This document shows positions 1 to 7,761 of a stretch of 39,487 nucleotides of DNA, in pieces. The position numbers were made by a program, and so were the translations under genes. Source of the stretch: a virus. The stretch lies in IMG/VR virus record IMGVR_UViG_3300042922_001437, positions 1 to 39,487 of that record. The stretch is one strand, 5' to 3'. Numbering within the stretch: the first letter of the stretch is position 1; the number at the start of each line of letters is the position of its first letter. Below the pieces are notes generated by a model. It saw only the letters and a program-made list of their open reading frames with translations. It made no database searches and was not told the origin of the DNA.

Positions 1-55
1 TTAGAGTAGAAGACTCATAATCTTTTGGTCCCTGGTTCGAGCCCAGGTGGGAGCA
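1..55 (+). tRNA. tRNA with CAT anticodon (Met or Ile2), 3' part
   Basis: The window opens inside the D arm. The anticodon stem is GAAGA (9-13) with TCTTT (21-25), around the 7-nt loop 14-20 carrying anticodon CAT at 16-18. A 5-nt variable loop (26-30) follows, then the T arm CCTGG/TTCGAGC/CCAGG (31-47), the 3' acceptor strand TGGGAGC (48-54) and discriminator A55. CCA is not encoded. The 5' half is outside the window, so elongator Met and lysidine-type Ile cannot be told apart. An integrase gene starts 227 bp downstream and points away from it, so this tRNA is the likely integration site, with its 3' end restored by phage DNA. Confidence 0.9.
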
Positions 56-65
56 CTTACATTCG

Positions 66-102
66 AAAAAACCGCCTTTAAATAACATTGAAGGCGGTTT
101 TT
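66..102 (+). terminator. Intrinsic terminator downstream of the tRNA
   Basis: A hairpin with stem AACCGCCTT / AAGGCGGTT, flanked by A and T runs, lies 10 nt after the tRNA discriminator and ends in TTTTT. It would end the tRNA transcript and insulate the integrase from it. Confidence 0.85.
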
Positions 103-116
103 AGAATAAAATCTAC

Positions 117-276
117 TTCGCGACGGCCGTTTAATCTCCTTCGCAATTAGATACAAAAAAATAACTTTGGAATAAGCCAGCATTATTCGATACGTTTTTA
201 TTTGACCAACTACCTACGACGTATTTTTTTCCAAATCATTCAAAAACTTTAAATTTTCGCACTTCGCAAGGAGATT
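117..276. promoter_or_regulatory. Possible integrase arm-site / attachment region upstream of int
   Basis: The sequence between the tRNA terminator and the integrase has four TTCGC hexamers: TTCGCG at 117 and TTCGCA at 140, 256 and 263. It also has a near-perfect inverted repeat, AATCTCCTTCGC (133-144) against GCAAGGAGATT (266-276). Short repeats between a tRNA 3' end and a tyrosine recombinase gene are typical arm-type binding sites, but the core cannot be placed without the other attachment site. The right arm of the inverted repeat contains the integrase ribosome-binding site, so pairing could also affect int translation. Confidence 0.35.
268..273 (+). promoter_or_regulatory. Shine-Dalgarno-like RBS of the integrase
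   Basis: AAGGAG lies 8 nt before the ATG at 282. It is unusual here because most genes in the window have no purine-rich motif at this position, as is normal in Bacteroidota. It supports the 282 start. Confidence 0.6.
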
Positions 277-281
277 TTGCT

Positions 282-1463
282 ATGGAAGAAAACATCAATA
301 TCCGCTATTATGTCGCTATGGATTCGCGTGTTGGCGCAAAAGGATTATCAACAGTCTATATACGGTTTTGGGAAGGTGATAAAAAGACCGATTTCAATAC
401 GACCATAAAATGGCCTAAAACCCTGCTTGACGCAAAAAATCAATTACTCCTACCCCGATACAACGGCGATCCCGATGTCGATGCCTACAATGCCCGACTG
501 AACCACATTAAGACCATCATCAACAAGTTAACCACTAAGGCCTATGTAGATGACTACGCCATACGGCTGAGCCAAATCATTGACAGCATTACAAACAATA
601 AAGTATATGTCAATTTTTATCTGTTCATGACCGAGGAAATACGAGATAGATATAAATCCAAAGAAATCAGCTATGAGACCTACCGGAAGCACAAATCCAG
701 TTTACAGCGCTTCACCGAATTTTGGGGATCCGACTATATACCGATGGCTGAGATAACAAAAGACAAAATTTCAAAATTTGATGCCTACCACAAGAGCCAG
801 GCTAAAATGCACAATACGATATCCGCATACCATAAGGATATCAAAACGTACATCAATAGAGCCGTGGACAAACGCATTTTAAAAGAAAATCCGTACAAAG
901 ATTTCAAGTTCAATTTTGTTGCTGGAGATCGGGAAGCACTGGAGCAGGAAGATGTAACTGCCTTGATGGTGTTGTATGAAGAAAACCTATTGCGACCAGA
1001 TCATCACGAAATTTTGAAACGTATTCTTTTTTCCTGCTTAACAGGAGTGCGCATTTCCGATACACACCGACTAAAAAAAGATAATATACGAGATAGGCGT
1101 TTAGTTTTTCGGCCGAAAAAAGGCGAACGCTTCGGTAAGTTAATGAAAGTGCCGCTAAATGATTATGCTTATGACCTGGTCAAAGATGCAGAAGATTATT
1201 TATTTAAATCCTATTCGGATGACTTTATCAATGAATCGTTCAAAATCATTGCCGCTCGTGCTCAGATTGACAAACATCTTACCTATCACAGCACACGCGA
1301 TACATTTGGGACGATCTACATCGAACTAGGTGGCGACCCATTTTCATTAAAGGAATTGATGGGCCATACTAATATTGCAACGACTCAGTTGTATGTAAAA
1401 ATGGCTGCGAGAAAGAAAAAATCACTGGTTCAAAATTTCAATGCACTGATCCCAAAAAAATAA
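282..1463 (+). CDS. int: Tyrosine recombinase (phage integrase)
   Basis: A 393-aa site-specific recombinase expected to integrate and excise the prophage at the adjacent tRNA. Residues about 1-90 form the Bacteroidota-type N-terminal arm-binding region. Residues 105-205 form the SAM-like core-binding domain. The catalytic domain spans about 215-385. The active-site set is visible: Arg257 in TGVRISD, His336-x-x-Arg339 in YHSTRD, His362 in LMGHTN and nucleophile Tyr371 in TTQLYVKM. Length and residue set are normal for an active enzyme. The start is supported by AAGGAG 8 nt upstream. It is transcribed away from the tRNA and towards the leftward structural genes, and ends at a terminator shared with the opposing transcripts. 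Confidence 0.95.
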   Translation: MEENINIRYYVAMDSRVGAKGLSTVYIRFWEGDKKTDFNTTIKWPKTLLDAKNQLLLPRYNGDPDVDAYNARLNHIKTIINKLTTKAYVDDYAIRLSQIIDSITNNKVYVNFYLFMTEEIRDRYKSKEISYETYRKHKSSLQRFTEFWGSDYIPMAEITKDKISKFDAYHKSQAKMHNTISAYHKDIKTYINRAVDKRILKENPYKDFKFNFVAGDREALEQEDVTALMVLYEENLLRPDHHEILKRILFSCLTGVRISDTHRLKKDNIRDRRLVFRPKKGERFGKLMKVPLNDYAYDLVKDAEDYLFKSYSDDFINESFKIIAARAQIDKHLTYHSTRDTFGTIYIELGGDPFSLKELMGHTNIATTQLYVKMAARKKKSLVQNFNALIPKK

Positions 1464-1488
1464 AGCCCGACACTTCACAGCGTCGGGC
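1454..1488 (-). terminator. Terminator of the leftward structural transcript
   Basis: GCCCGAC (1465-1471) pairs perfectly with GTCGGGC (1482-1488). Read on the minus strand the hairpin is followed by TTTATTTTTTT, and that U-tract is encoded by the last lysine codons of the integrase. On the plus strand no T-run follows, so it mainly stops leftward transcription. Confidence 0.75.
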
Positions 1489-1514
1489 AATCGCTAACCA
1501 ATTATAAACCTAAA

Positions 1515-1814
1515 TTATGAAAAGACTAAACCAATATCCTCACCGTACTTACAGATGAGATCACCACTTTCTTTATCCCATACACACAATTCGACTTTCT
1601 TCCAATTGGAAGGTTTAAAAGTCCCTGCCCATACTAAAAGAAGATTATTACAGAAATTTTTCAAGTAAGTTTTATCCTTTCCTTGCAGAAAAGCCCTGAA
1701 CAAATAAATATTGGGTTTATCTGTCAGTTCCTGCAGGACGCCCAGCGCAATTAAATCATTCACCGCCTGATACTTTGCTGCCACTCGTTCGATTGCTTTC
1801 TTTTCAAATTTCAT
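1515..1814 (-). CDS. Hypothetical 99-aa protein with its own shared-type promoter
   Basis: I do not recognise this protein. It is 99 aa, basic at the N-terminus (MKFEKKAIERVAAKY), with a tryptophan-rich C-terminal half and no signal peptide or membrane segment. It is the last leftward gene before the terminator next to int. The start is well supported: the promoter element shared by phage operons (GTGTCCTTT, 24 nt, ATTG) ends 4 nt before this ATG, the same geometry as at the tape-measure and head genes. It also has hexamer array A just upstream. Being separately controlled at the prophage edge, it could be a lysogenic-conversion or regulatory gene; that is inference. Confidence 0.7.
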   Translation of the reverse strand: MKFEKKAIERVAAKYQAVNDLIALGVLQELTDKPNIYLFRAFLQGKDKTYLKNFCNNLLLVWAGTFKPSNWKKVELCVWDKESGDLICKYGEDIGLVFS

Positions 1815-1818
1815 AGTA

Positions 1819-1855
1819 CAATATTACATGCAAAAGTGAAAATTCCAAAGGACAC
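1819..1855 (-). promoter_or_regulatory. Shared-type phage promoter P1
   Basis: The minus strand has GTGTCCTTT (1855-1847), 24 nt, then ATTG (1822-1819) within TAATATTG, one mismatch from the Bacteroidota -7 box TAnnTTTG. The ATG at 1814 follows after 4 nt, so the mRNA would be leaderless or nearly so. A GAAAGGGAAAG block lies just upstream at 1863-1873, as it also does near two other copies. Confidence 0.6.
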
Positions 1856-1886
1856 TAAATCTGAAAGGGAAAGTAAAAATAAATGA

Positions 1887-1972
1887 TGGACATTTTGGAC
1901 AAGTGGACATTCCACTGATTTTCAAAATAAAAGCCACGTCCATCTCGTAAAAATACTGTCCAAGGTTGTCCA
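1887..1972. repeat. Hexamer array A: 3 x TGGACA facing 3 x (T)GTCCA
   Basis: TGGACA occurs at 1887, 1896 and 1904 (steps 9 and 8). The inverted form occurs at 1937 (CGTCCA, one mismatch), 1957 and 1967 (steps 20 and 10). A further TGGACA at 1982 lies inside the end of the 688-aa gene. The array is upstream of promoter P1. The same arrangement recurs at 27222-27338 and 28278-28431, so it is a designed element, probably protein-binding. Confidence 0.7.
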
Positions 1973-1974
1973 TT

Positions 1975-4041
1975 TTAATACTGGACAAAAGTACCATCCA
2001 ATTGCTGAATGGAGTGTCCCATTACTTCAAATTTGTCGTGTAGAGGAGAACTATCTGAAACATAGTAATACATCAATGCATCCCTTCCCCCGTATCGATA
2101 CCAATATCTGTCTACATTACTACGTAGTATCATTACATTTGAAGACACAACATCATCACCATATGGCCCTTGTTCTCGCACTGAACCATCATCAAAATTT
2201 TTGACCTGCCTTTCAATATGGACCTGTAAATTATTGACTGAAAGAGCGGGTATTGAGGTTTGGCTATCCTGATAAAACTCTATTTTTAAATCCGCATAAG
2301 TCCTATACTGATTATTACCAGGTTTAATAACCATAATAACCTTTGCATACAACTTACCTTCCGGATCAATTGTTTCAGGAGAATTAACCACAACACGGAA
2401 GCCCGACGCAATTGCATTAAGGTCATAGTGTGGATATCCAACAATTTTTGCGAAAAGCGTTTCATTATTACGCGATGGTTCAAAAGTGACTTCATCCATC
2501 AGCAATTCAACCTTTGCTCTATTCTCCCCGGCGATGAAAAGTTTCTGTAGTGGATTGATTGCCATAAACTGGTTGATGTTCAATTTAGCCTGCAGCTCCA
2601 CCTGTTCAGAAATACAATAGAACGAATACCAGGGTAAAGAAAACTTACTGATAATTCCCTTATCACCTCCAAGCATCAGCGAATTATCGAATGTCCTATT
2701 CAGATTCCCGATATCGTCGGAAGTAGATTCCGCAATATGGACCGTACCACCTAAACCCAAAGAACCTTTGTACGATAATAGCCGCAATGCAAATGAATTT
2801 TTTCCATATTCATTATCCGCATTGTAGGCTGTTTTAGCATTCAGCGCATTACCATAGCAATTACCTGTCTGCAATTTCCGTGGGAGTCTTACACCGTCAA
2901 TATCCCAAAGCTTTAACGCCCACATAAAAGGCCGTCCGATGGTCATAGGAGCCTCTTTAAAATTTTCGGTATAACCTATGATCACGCTACCCTCATACGG
3001 AAGCACTTTATACATTTCGTCGGAATCATCCGTTTTCGTCATCAGCTTGAATGCTCCAGTCGGTTGCCGTTTTATGGTGATGCTATCCTTTATCTGCGCA
3101 TCGGTGATATCCATCCGATTGGGCTGTGACAATATGAGATTCGACTTTTCAAAATGCGCAATCTGATTCTGAGAATCAAAATAGAAAATGACCTTATGAT
3201 CATTTCTGAGTGCTTTGAAAAAATCAGAAATCGACAACGTTGGCAAGTGCTGAGCCGGATTGATCGCACCACTAGCCAGGATATCGCTTCCCTGTCTGAC
3301 CCCCGTATTGTCGATGATAATCGATTTTACAAATGGATCGTCCAGATAAGAGCCTACCGCCTTAAATCCGAGAAATGCACAAACCTCTTTAATCACCCAC
3401 GTGAGGTAGAACGATGCACCATATAGTGATAAATCTTTCACAGCATATCCATCGGAGAAATCATTGATCACCGACTTTTCGAAGTCGATACCGTCCGACC
3501 CATCATTTAAGGTTTGCAGTTCGCCAGTGGCCATGGGATTAATGTACGTAGGCATGCAGAATGGATATCCACCCACTGAATCATTAATTGTACGAATACG
3601 ATCTTTCACACTGGATCCCGATGCATCAATACGGATGGATTTGTGACTTACAAATTTACCGTTTTTAGTTTCCGTGAAAACTTGCGGAACGGTCACATCG
3701 CGTAAGAAATCCGCGACAAGGGAATTGTCAACGACGATAAACGCATCATATCCTTTGCTCGAAACATCATATTCCACGCGGCCACGCTTCCAGCTCATTC
3801 CCAAAAATGACAAATTCACATCGATCGCTTTACGTCCAAATCTATTTTCAAGAAATCGTCCATAAGAAAATGCCGCGTCGTTCTTTTCGGTAAATGGAAA
3901 AACCACCGGATAAGAATAAGAACCTTTGATGACGGTATCTTCATTAAAAGCAGAACTGACGAATTTAACCGTCAGTTTGCTATCCTGTGCCACGTCCAGT
4001 ACGACACCATTATCTGTAATTACTGCGAATGGAGCCGCCAT
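1975..4041 (-). CDS. Putative tail-tip / baseplate protein, 688 aa
   Basis: A large protein without signal peptide or transmembrane segments, opening with a beta-rich stretch (DSKLTVKFVSSAFNEDTVIKG). I know similar openings from Bacteroidota prophage proteins encoded near the tail fibre, but I cannot name a family with certainty. It starts 1 nt after the endolysin stop, so it is in the same transcript as the amidase and fibre. Position, size and beta-rich character suggest a tail-tip or baseplate component; a virion-associated accessory protein is the alternative. No enzymatic motif was seen. Confidence 0.6.
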   Translation of the reverse strand: MAAPFAVITDNGVVLDVAQDSKLTVKFVSSAFNEDTVIKGSYSYPVVFPFTEKNDAAFSYGRFLENRFGRKAIDVNLSFLGMSWKRGRVEYDVSSKGYDAFIVVDNSLVADFLRDVTVPQVFTETKNGKFVSHKSIRIDASGSSVKDRIRTINDSVGGYPFCMPTYINPMATGELQTLNDGSDGIDFEKSVINDFSDGYAVKDLSLYGASFYLTWVIKEVCAFLGFKAVGSYLDDPFVKSIIIDNTGVRQGSDILASGAINPAQHLPTLSISDFFKALRNDHKVIFYFDSQNQIAHFEKSNLILSQPNRMDITDAQIKDSITIKRQPTGAFKLMTKTDDSDEMYKVLPYEGSVIIGYTENFKEAPMTIGRPFMWALKLWDIDGVRLPRKLQTGNCYGNALNAKTAYNADNEYGKNSFALRLLSYKGSLGLGGTVHIAESTSDDIGNLNRTFDNSLMLGGDKGIISKFSLPWYSFYCISEQVELQAKLNINQFMAINPLQKLFIAGENRAKVELLMDEVTFEPSRNNETLFAKIVGYPHYDLNAIASGFRVVVNSPETIDPEGKLYAKVIMVIKPGNNQYRTYADLKIEFYQDSQTSIPALSVNNLQVHIERQVKNFDDGSVREQGPYGDDVVSSNVMILRSNVDRYWYRYGGRDALMYYYVSDSSPLHDKFEVMGHSIQQLDGTFVQY

Positions 4042-4042
4042 A

Positions 4043-4747
4043 TTATTTTAAATATTGACTTGAAACCCAACCTTTCAAACTACCTATTTGGATATACGTC
4101 CAAAAACCACTCCTCCTCAATTCATCCACATAAGTTCCTTTCGGGATTTCTTTGATAAGTTCGTGCTTAGTCCCTGGACCAACACGGACATTTAAATTTG
4201 TTGTCGTAATTCTTTTAACAATGGTGTATTCACCGAATACCGCCTGCCGCACCCTTTCCATCGGGAATTTTGGTCCCGGATCATCTTTTCGTCCGAAAGG
4301 CGTTGCTACTTCCGAATGCGCCAATATTTCTGTGATCGATGGATAAGCCGCAACCAAGGCTTTGCACACTTCGATACACTTTTGAATTTGGACTTCCGTC
4401 CAGTCTTGGTAAACTCCCTTGAACATACCCATGTTTTCCTGCTCGATCCCAATTGCATATCGGTTCAGATTAGTAAATCCATTCCATTCACTTCGACCGG
4501 CATGCCATGTAATTTGATTAAACTTAGCCATTTGGGTTACATATCCTGTTTTCGTGATATGTAAATCCGCGCTTACTCCTGAAGCTTTTTGAGTAAGCCA
4601 ATTGACTGCTGATGTTGAATTACTCGCTGCATCGAAATGAAGGAGGATAAAACGAATATCCTTAGTGCCATAGCTTACGTTTGGCGATTGACGGAACTCT
4701 ACCTGAGTCCCGTCATTATTGTATAATAAGTTGTTTTTTACTTGCAT
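4043..4747 (-). CDS. Endolysin: N-acetylmuramoyl-L-alanine amidase with SH3b domain
   Basis: A 234-aa two-domain lysin. Residues about 28-165 are an Amidase_2 (T7 lysozyme/PGRP-like) zinc amidase, with candidate zinc ligands His37 (ILLHFDA), His144 (ILAHSEVA) and Asp156 (KDDPGP), plus TWHAG (80-84) and Glu102 in the active-site region. Residues about 175-234 are a bacterial SH3 domain with NLNVRVGPGTK and a closing GWVSSQYL, expected to bind the cell wall. It should cut the MurNAc-L-Ala bond of peptidoglycan at lysis. There is no signal peptide, so release needs a holin, and none is certain nearby. Its ATG lies inside the 3' end of a 31-codon ORF that resembles a peptidoglycan-binding motif. 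Confidence 0.92.
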   Translation of the reverse strand: MQVKNNLLYNNDGTQVEFRQSPNVSYGTKDIRFILLHFDAASNSTSAVNWLTQKASGVSADLHITKTGYVTQMAKFNQITWHAGRSEWNGFTNLNRYAIGIEQENMGMFKGVYQDWTEVQIQKCIEVCKALVAAYPSITEILAHSEVATPFGRKDDPGPKFPMERVRQAVFGEYTIVKRITTTNLNVRVGPGTKHELIKEIPKGTYVDELRRSGFWTYIQIGSLKGWVSSQYLK

Positions 4748-4833
4748 GGTTTCCCCTTTCTTTTACCAAGCAAGCCGTCAGGATAAGCCCCGACGACACG
4801 CTGTATATATTGTATTGATTGTTGCTTTGTCAT
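4738..4833 (-). CDS. 31-aa mini-ORF resembling a peptidoglycan-binding motif
   Basis: ATG at 4833 to TAA at 4738 encodes a 31-aa peptide containing IQYIQRVVGAYPDGLLGKR, which resembles the core of PG_binding_1 modules (Q..LG.YPDG..G..T). Its last codons overlap the amidase ATG in another frame (-1 relative to the mini-ORF), and its GGGGAAA stretch sits just before the amidase start. It could be a coupled leader peptide, the remnant of a wall-binding domain once fused to the amidase, or part of a frameshift product. I saw no classical X XXY YYZ slippery heptamer in the right frame. Confidence 0.45.
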   Translation of the reverse strand: MTKQQSIQYIQRVVGAYPDGLLGKRKGKPCK

Positions 4834-4852
4834 GATTAGGATTTATTAGTTT

Positions 4853-7384
4853 TTACTCCAACCAAATTGATTCAATATCTAGAGATATACTGGATACTTG
4901 ACTTGCTAAAGCTTGAAAAAATAGGTATTGGTTTCCTGTTACACTAGATACGTTAAATACTATTTCTGTAGAATTATAACCAATATCTGATGCTGTAGTA
5001 ATTAATTGTACACCATTTGTTTGTCCATCAACAGTGGTGTCTGTTGATGTTTTCAATCGAAGAGAAGATGTTGTCCCGACGAATCTTTTTACACTACAAA
5101 TAATTTTAATGTAGTTGATACTCGTAAAGTCAATAAGTTCTGTTCTCAAGGAATGATAGGTAGATGTACCAGCAGCATTATTTTCGGCCTCTAATGTAAT
5201 TAGAGAGTTCCCTTGCAATGCTTTGCCAGCTCCGAATCCCTTTACCTCATATTTAAATCTATTGACATTTAGGGAGTCAAAAATAATACTGTTTGTTTGT
5301 GTGAAAACATTGGCAGCAAAACTTGCCTGATTTTCAAAAGTCACACAGTTAAACCTATAAGTCTCGAAGAATATGAATTCTCCGCTCCGTGTCATTGGTA
5401 AAGTTAAAGCGTACTCTAAATTATCAGCTAAAACATATCGATCGATGTAAGGAGGAGGCGAGCATATTAGTCTCTTATTTTTGCTCTCTGCTGTCACTGC
5501 ATAGAAATTACCTCTCGCGTCTAAGATTGCATTTCGCATTGTTTCTCCTGTATCTGCATCGGGTAGACCATAAACCCGAGAATTTATAAGAGACTGCCCA
5601 GCAACAGTGTTACTAATTTTTGTAGCGGTCAGAAACATTTTAGTCCTGTCTGCACCTCCAATTAAGCAATTAACCCCATCAATCTGAGCAATGGTAGAAC
5701 TCACCGGATAATGAGAATTACCATCGGCAGCATCATGTGTATAAGTCCACTGAAGCCAATTATCTGCGATGCCGTCATTCGAAATCGAAGTTATCCGATG
5801 ATAACCAACCTGATCTCCCCAGCCGGCATCACCGAAACAAACGAAAAGCGCAATAGTGCCTTGAGCAGTGAAAGAATGACCATGCCTAGCATTTGGAAAT
5901 TGCCCTGATACTGTCCACACACTAGTTGCTGCATTGTACCTATGAATCTTAGGACCTCCATCAGGCTTTAGCTCACCAGTATTGGTTTGGGAGTACTCCA
6001 CATAAAACAGGTAATTATTCCAGACAAACAAACAACTTGGCAACGCTACTGCTTTTGGGTTTTTATCGGCGGGTGTTATATCTGTCCAAGTTATTGTACC
6101 TGTAGTTATATCGGAACTTTTGTATATAATACCTCCTTGGGTCATCCAGTACAAGTTGTTACCAATTTTCTCAATTGCATAACAGCCTGCGTTTGGAATT
6201 CCGGAAATCTCTGCCCATGTAACACCATTATCAACACTTCTGACCGTCTTAAAAGTAGCCGTGTTGTACCCAACAAGCCCATATCCACTAAAATAATTAA
6301 ACTGACGAATAGTAGGCGTCCTTAGTATGCCAAAACCAGTGTATCTTAAATTGTTGGGTGATATCACTTTAAATTCAAAGGCAAATGGAATCCTTTGTAC
6401 AGAACTTAAAACACTAGGCATTGGATAAACTTTAGCAGAAGAAAAACCCTCTTTAGGTTGAAATGAAGCTTTGAAACTAGTGAGATCATTATTAGAGTTC
6501 ACTTCCATTCCTATATAATATTCCCCTACATCAAATCTTTTATAAGGCATGCCAAAATGTTGCCAGCCATTTGAGATAGCATTTGAAGAAGTTGAAGTTA
6601 CTATCTTGTTATAATTTTTGTCATAGATAGCAACTTCAATTTTATCAGCTGGTTTTTGATTGATAACATTAATCTGTACCCCTAATAATTCCTTACCCGG
6701 TTCATCGTTCTCCCATTTTGAAAACATTATTTTAGTAGGTCTGATGATTTTATTTCCATCTATTATTCTTGAGTTAACTAGATCTCCCATCACTTGAGAC
6801 ATTGTTACTATTGCACCAGTTTCATCAGTTAATATTGGTTTAAGAGACTTGCCACTAGTAGCATTTGGGGAATTTGGGGAATAATTCGAATCTGTTTTTA
6901 TACCTGTGCTCAACCAATCTGACACTACATTAAGTAAGCTTTTATTTCCATCTTTTAAACTAACGTATGAAATGCCGTCAATATCCCTAACCTGTGCATC
7001 TTTAGCATATCCATTTACTTTAGCAGAATCGAAAAGAGGGAGCAAGCCCTGGCCATTCGGAATGGGAACACTGCTTCCTAAGCTCCACGTAGTGGCATCC
7101 CACCAATTAGTATTTTTAAACCCGGACTTAGCTTCCCAAGGTGTTCCAGTAGCAACAGGGGGATTGGCGGCCGTACCATTAACAAACCATCCTTCGACAT
7201 CTTCCATTTTTCGGGTTGCTCCTGCAGGACCAGGAGGCAAAATTGTAGCGGTAGCTGAGGTAGCTCCGCCTTTGACGGTTTTCAATTGAATGGATGCCTC
7301 AATCGTTGAATTTTTAACTTGCTGAGCCATATCCGCGACCACCTTGGTCCCAGCGAATACGGTAACTTTATATGATTTTGCCAT
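4853..7384 (-). CDS. Tail fibre / receptor-binding protein with propeller-like repeats, 843 aa
   Basis: The N-terminus (about 1-60) is an attachment region and includes a short collagen-like PPGPAGAT (50-57). A tail-spike type linker follows (GWFVNGTAANPP, GYAKDAQVRDIDGISYVSL, about 86-150). Residues about 350-600 contain repeated blocks with the look of BNR/Kelch beta-propeller blades (SVDNGVTWAEISGIP, IGNNLYWMTQGG, YKSSDI..TWTDIT). The C-terminus is beta-rich and jelly-roll-like. The gene is more AT-rich than the adjacent tail genes, as often seen in exchanged receptor-binding modules. Its stop lies between this fibre and the lysis genes, and its start is 2 bp from the BppU-like gene stop. 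It probably binds the host surface; whether the propeller has glycosidase activity cannot be seen. Confidence 0.75.
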   Translation of the reverse strand: MAKSYKVTVFAGTKVVADMAQQVKNSTIEASIQLKTVKGGATSATATILPPGPAGATRKMEDVEGWFVNGTAANPPVATGTPWEAKSGFKNTNWWDATTWSLGSSVPIPNGQGLLPLFDSAKVNGYAKDAQVRDIDGISYVSLKDGNKSLLNVVSDWLSTGIKTDSNYSPNSPNATSGKSLKPILTDETGAIVTMSQVMGDLVNSRIIDGNKIIRPTKIMFSKWENDEPGKELLGVQINVINQKPADKIEVAIYDKNYNKIVTSTSSNAISNGWQHFGMPYKRFDVGEYYIGMEVNSNNDLTSFKASFQPKEGFSSAKVYPMPSVLSSVQRIPFAFEFKVISPNNLRYTGFGILRTPTIRQFNYFSGYGLVGYNTATFKTVRSVDNGVTWAEISGIPNAGCYAIEKIGNNLYWMTQGGIIYKSSDITTGTITWTDITPADKNPKAVALPSCLFVWNNYLFYVEYSQTNTGELKPDGGPKIHRYNAATSVWTVSGQFPNARHGHSFTAQGTIALFVCFGDAGWGDQVGYHRITSISNDGIADNWLQWTYTHDAADGNSHYPVSSTIAQIDGVNCLIGGADRTKMFLTATKISNTVAGQSLINSRVYGLPDADTGETMRNAILDARGNFYAVTAESKNKRLICSPPPYIDRYVLADNLEYALTLPMTRSGEFIFFETYRFNCVTFENQASFAANVFTQTNSIIFDSLNVNRFKYEVKGFGAGKALQGNSLITLEAENNAAGTSTYHSLRTELIDFTSINYIKIICSVKRFVGTTSSLRLKTSTDTTVDGQTNGVQLITTASDIGYNSTEIVFNVSSVTGNQYLFFQALASQVSSISLDIESIWLE

Positions 7385-7386
7385 TA

Positions 7387-7755
7387 TTATTTAGTTACAA
7401 TTCCGGTTAATATTAATTTTCCTTTTACAAAAGTTGTTCGCTCGGCACCGTCGATTACCAGGATATCATAGTAGTACACATCCTTTTTCAGGTTAACGGT
7501 ATTTAATCCAAAATTCATCGTCAATTTGGTTGGTTCAATAGTCAGCCCACCATTTGCTACTGTAAGTTCAAGCGCAATTTCAGTATCGTTCAAATCCTCC
7601 TTAAATTGAACACGAACTTCTTTTCCCGTCAAACTAAAATCAACGATATCTCCAGTTTCTTCATCGACAACCTTCCACCCCCAAAAAACAAAGTCCTCAG
7701 TATTACCACGAACTACCGTGATATCAAATTCATTCACATCAATATTATAGTCCAT
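7387..7755 (-). CDS. BppU N-terminal-like / Ig-fold baseplate protein
   Basis: 122 aa, all predicted beta strand, with an opening DITVVRGNTEDFVFWGWKV and a closing YYYDILVIDGAERTTFVKGK. This is the pattern of the phage baseplate upper-protein N-terminal domain and related Ig-like tail proteins. It lies between the distal tail gene and the fibre gene with 2-6 bp gaps, as expected for an adaptor joining the fibre to the tail tip. It has no signal peptide. The fold assignment is by pattern only. Confidence 0.65.
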   Translation of the reverse strand: MDYNIDVNEFDITVVRGNTEDFVFWGWKVVDEETGDIVDFSLTGKEVRVQFKEDLNDTEIALELTVANGGLTIEPTKLTMNFGLNTVNLKKDVYYYDILVIDGAERTTFVKGKLILTGIVTK

Positions 7756-7761
7756 ATCAAA

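Noticed and set aside
1-183. Minus-strand 60-aa ORF across the tRNA
   Set aside because: It is the familiar false ORF antisense to a tRNA (translating the tRNA as APTWARTRDQ) and runs through the terminator.
4738-4747. Classical -1 slippery heptamer joining the mini-ORF and amidase
   Set aside because: The GGGGAAA stretch does not fit X XXY YYZ in the reading frame of the mini-ORF.
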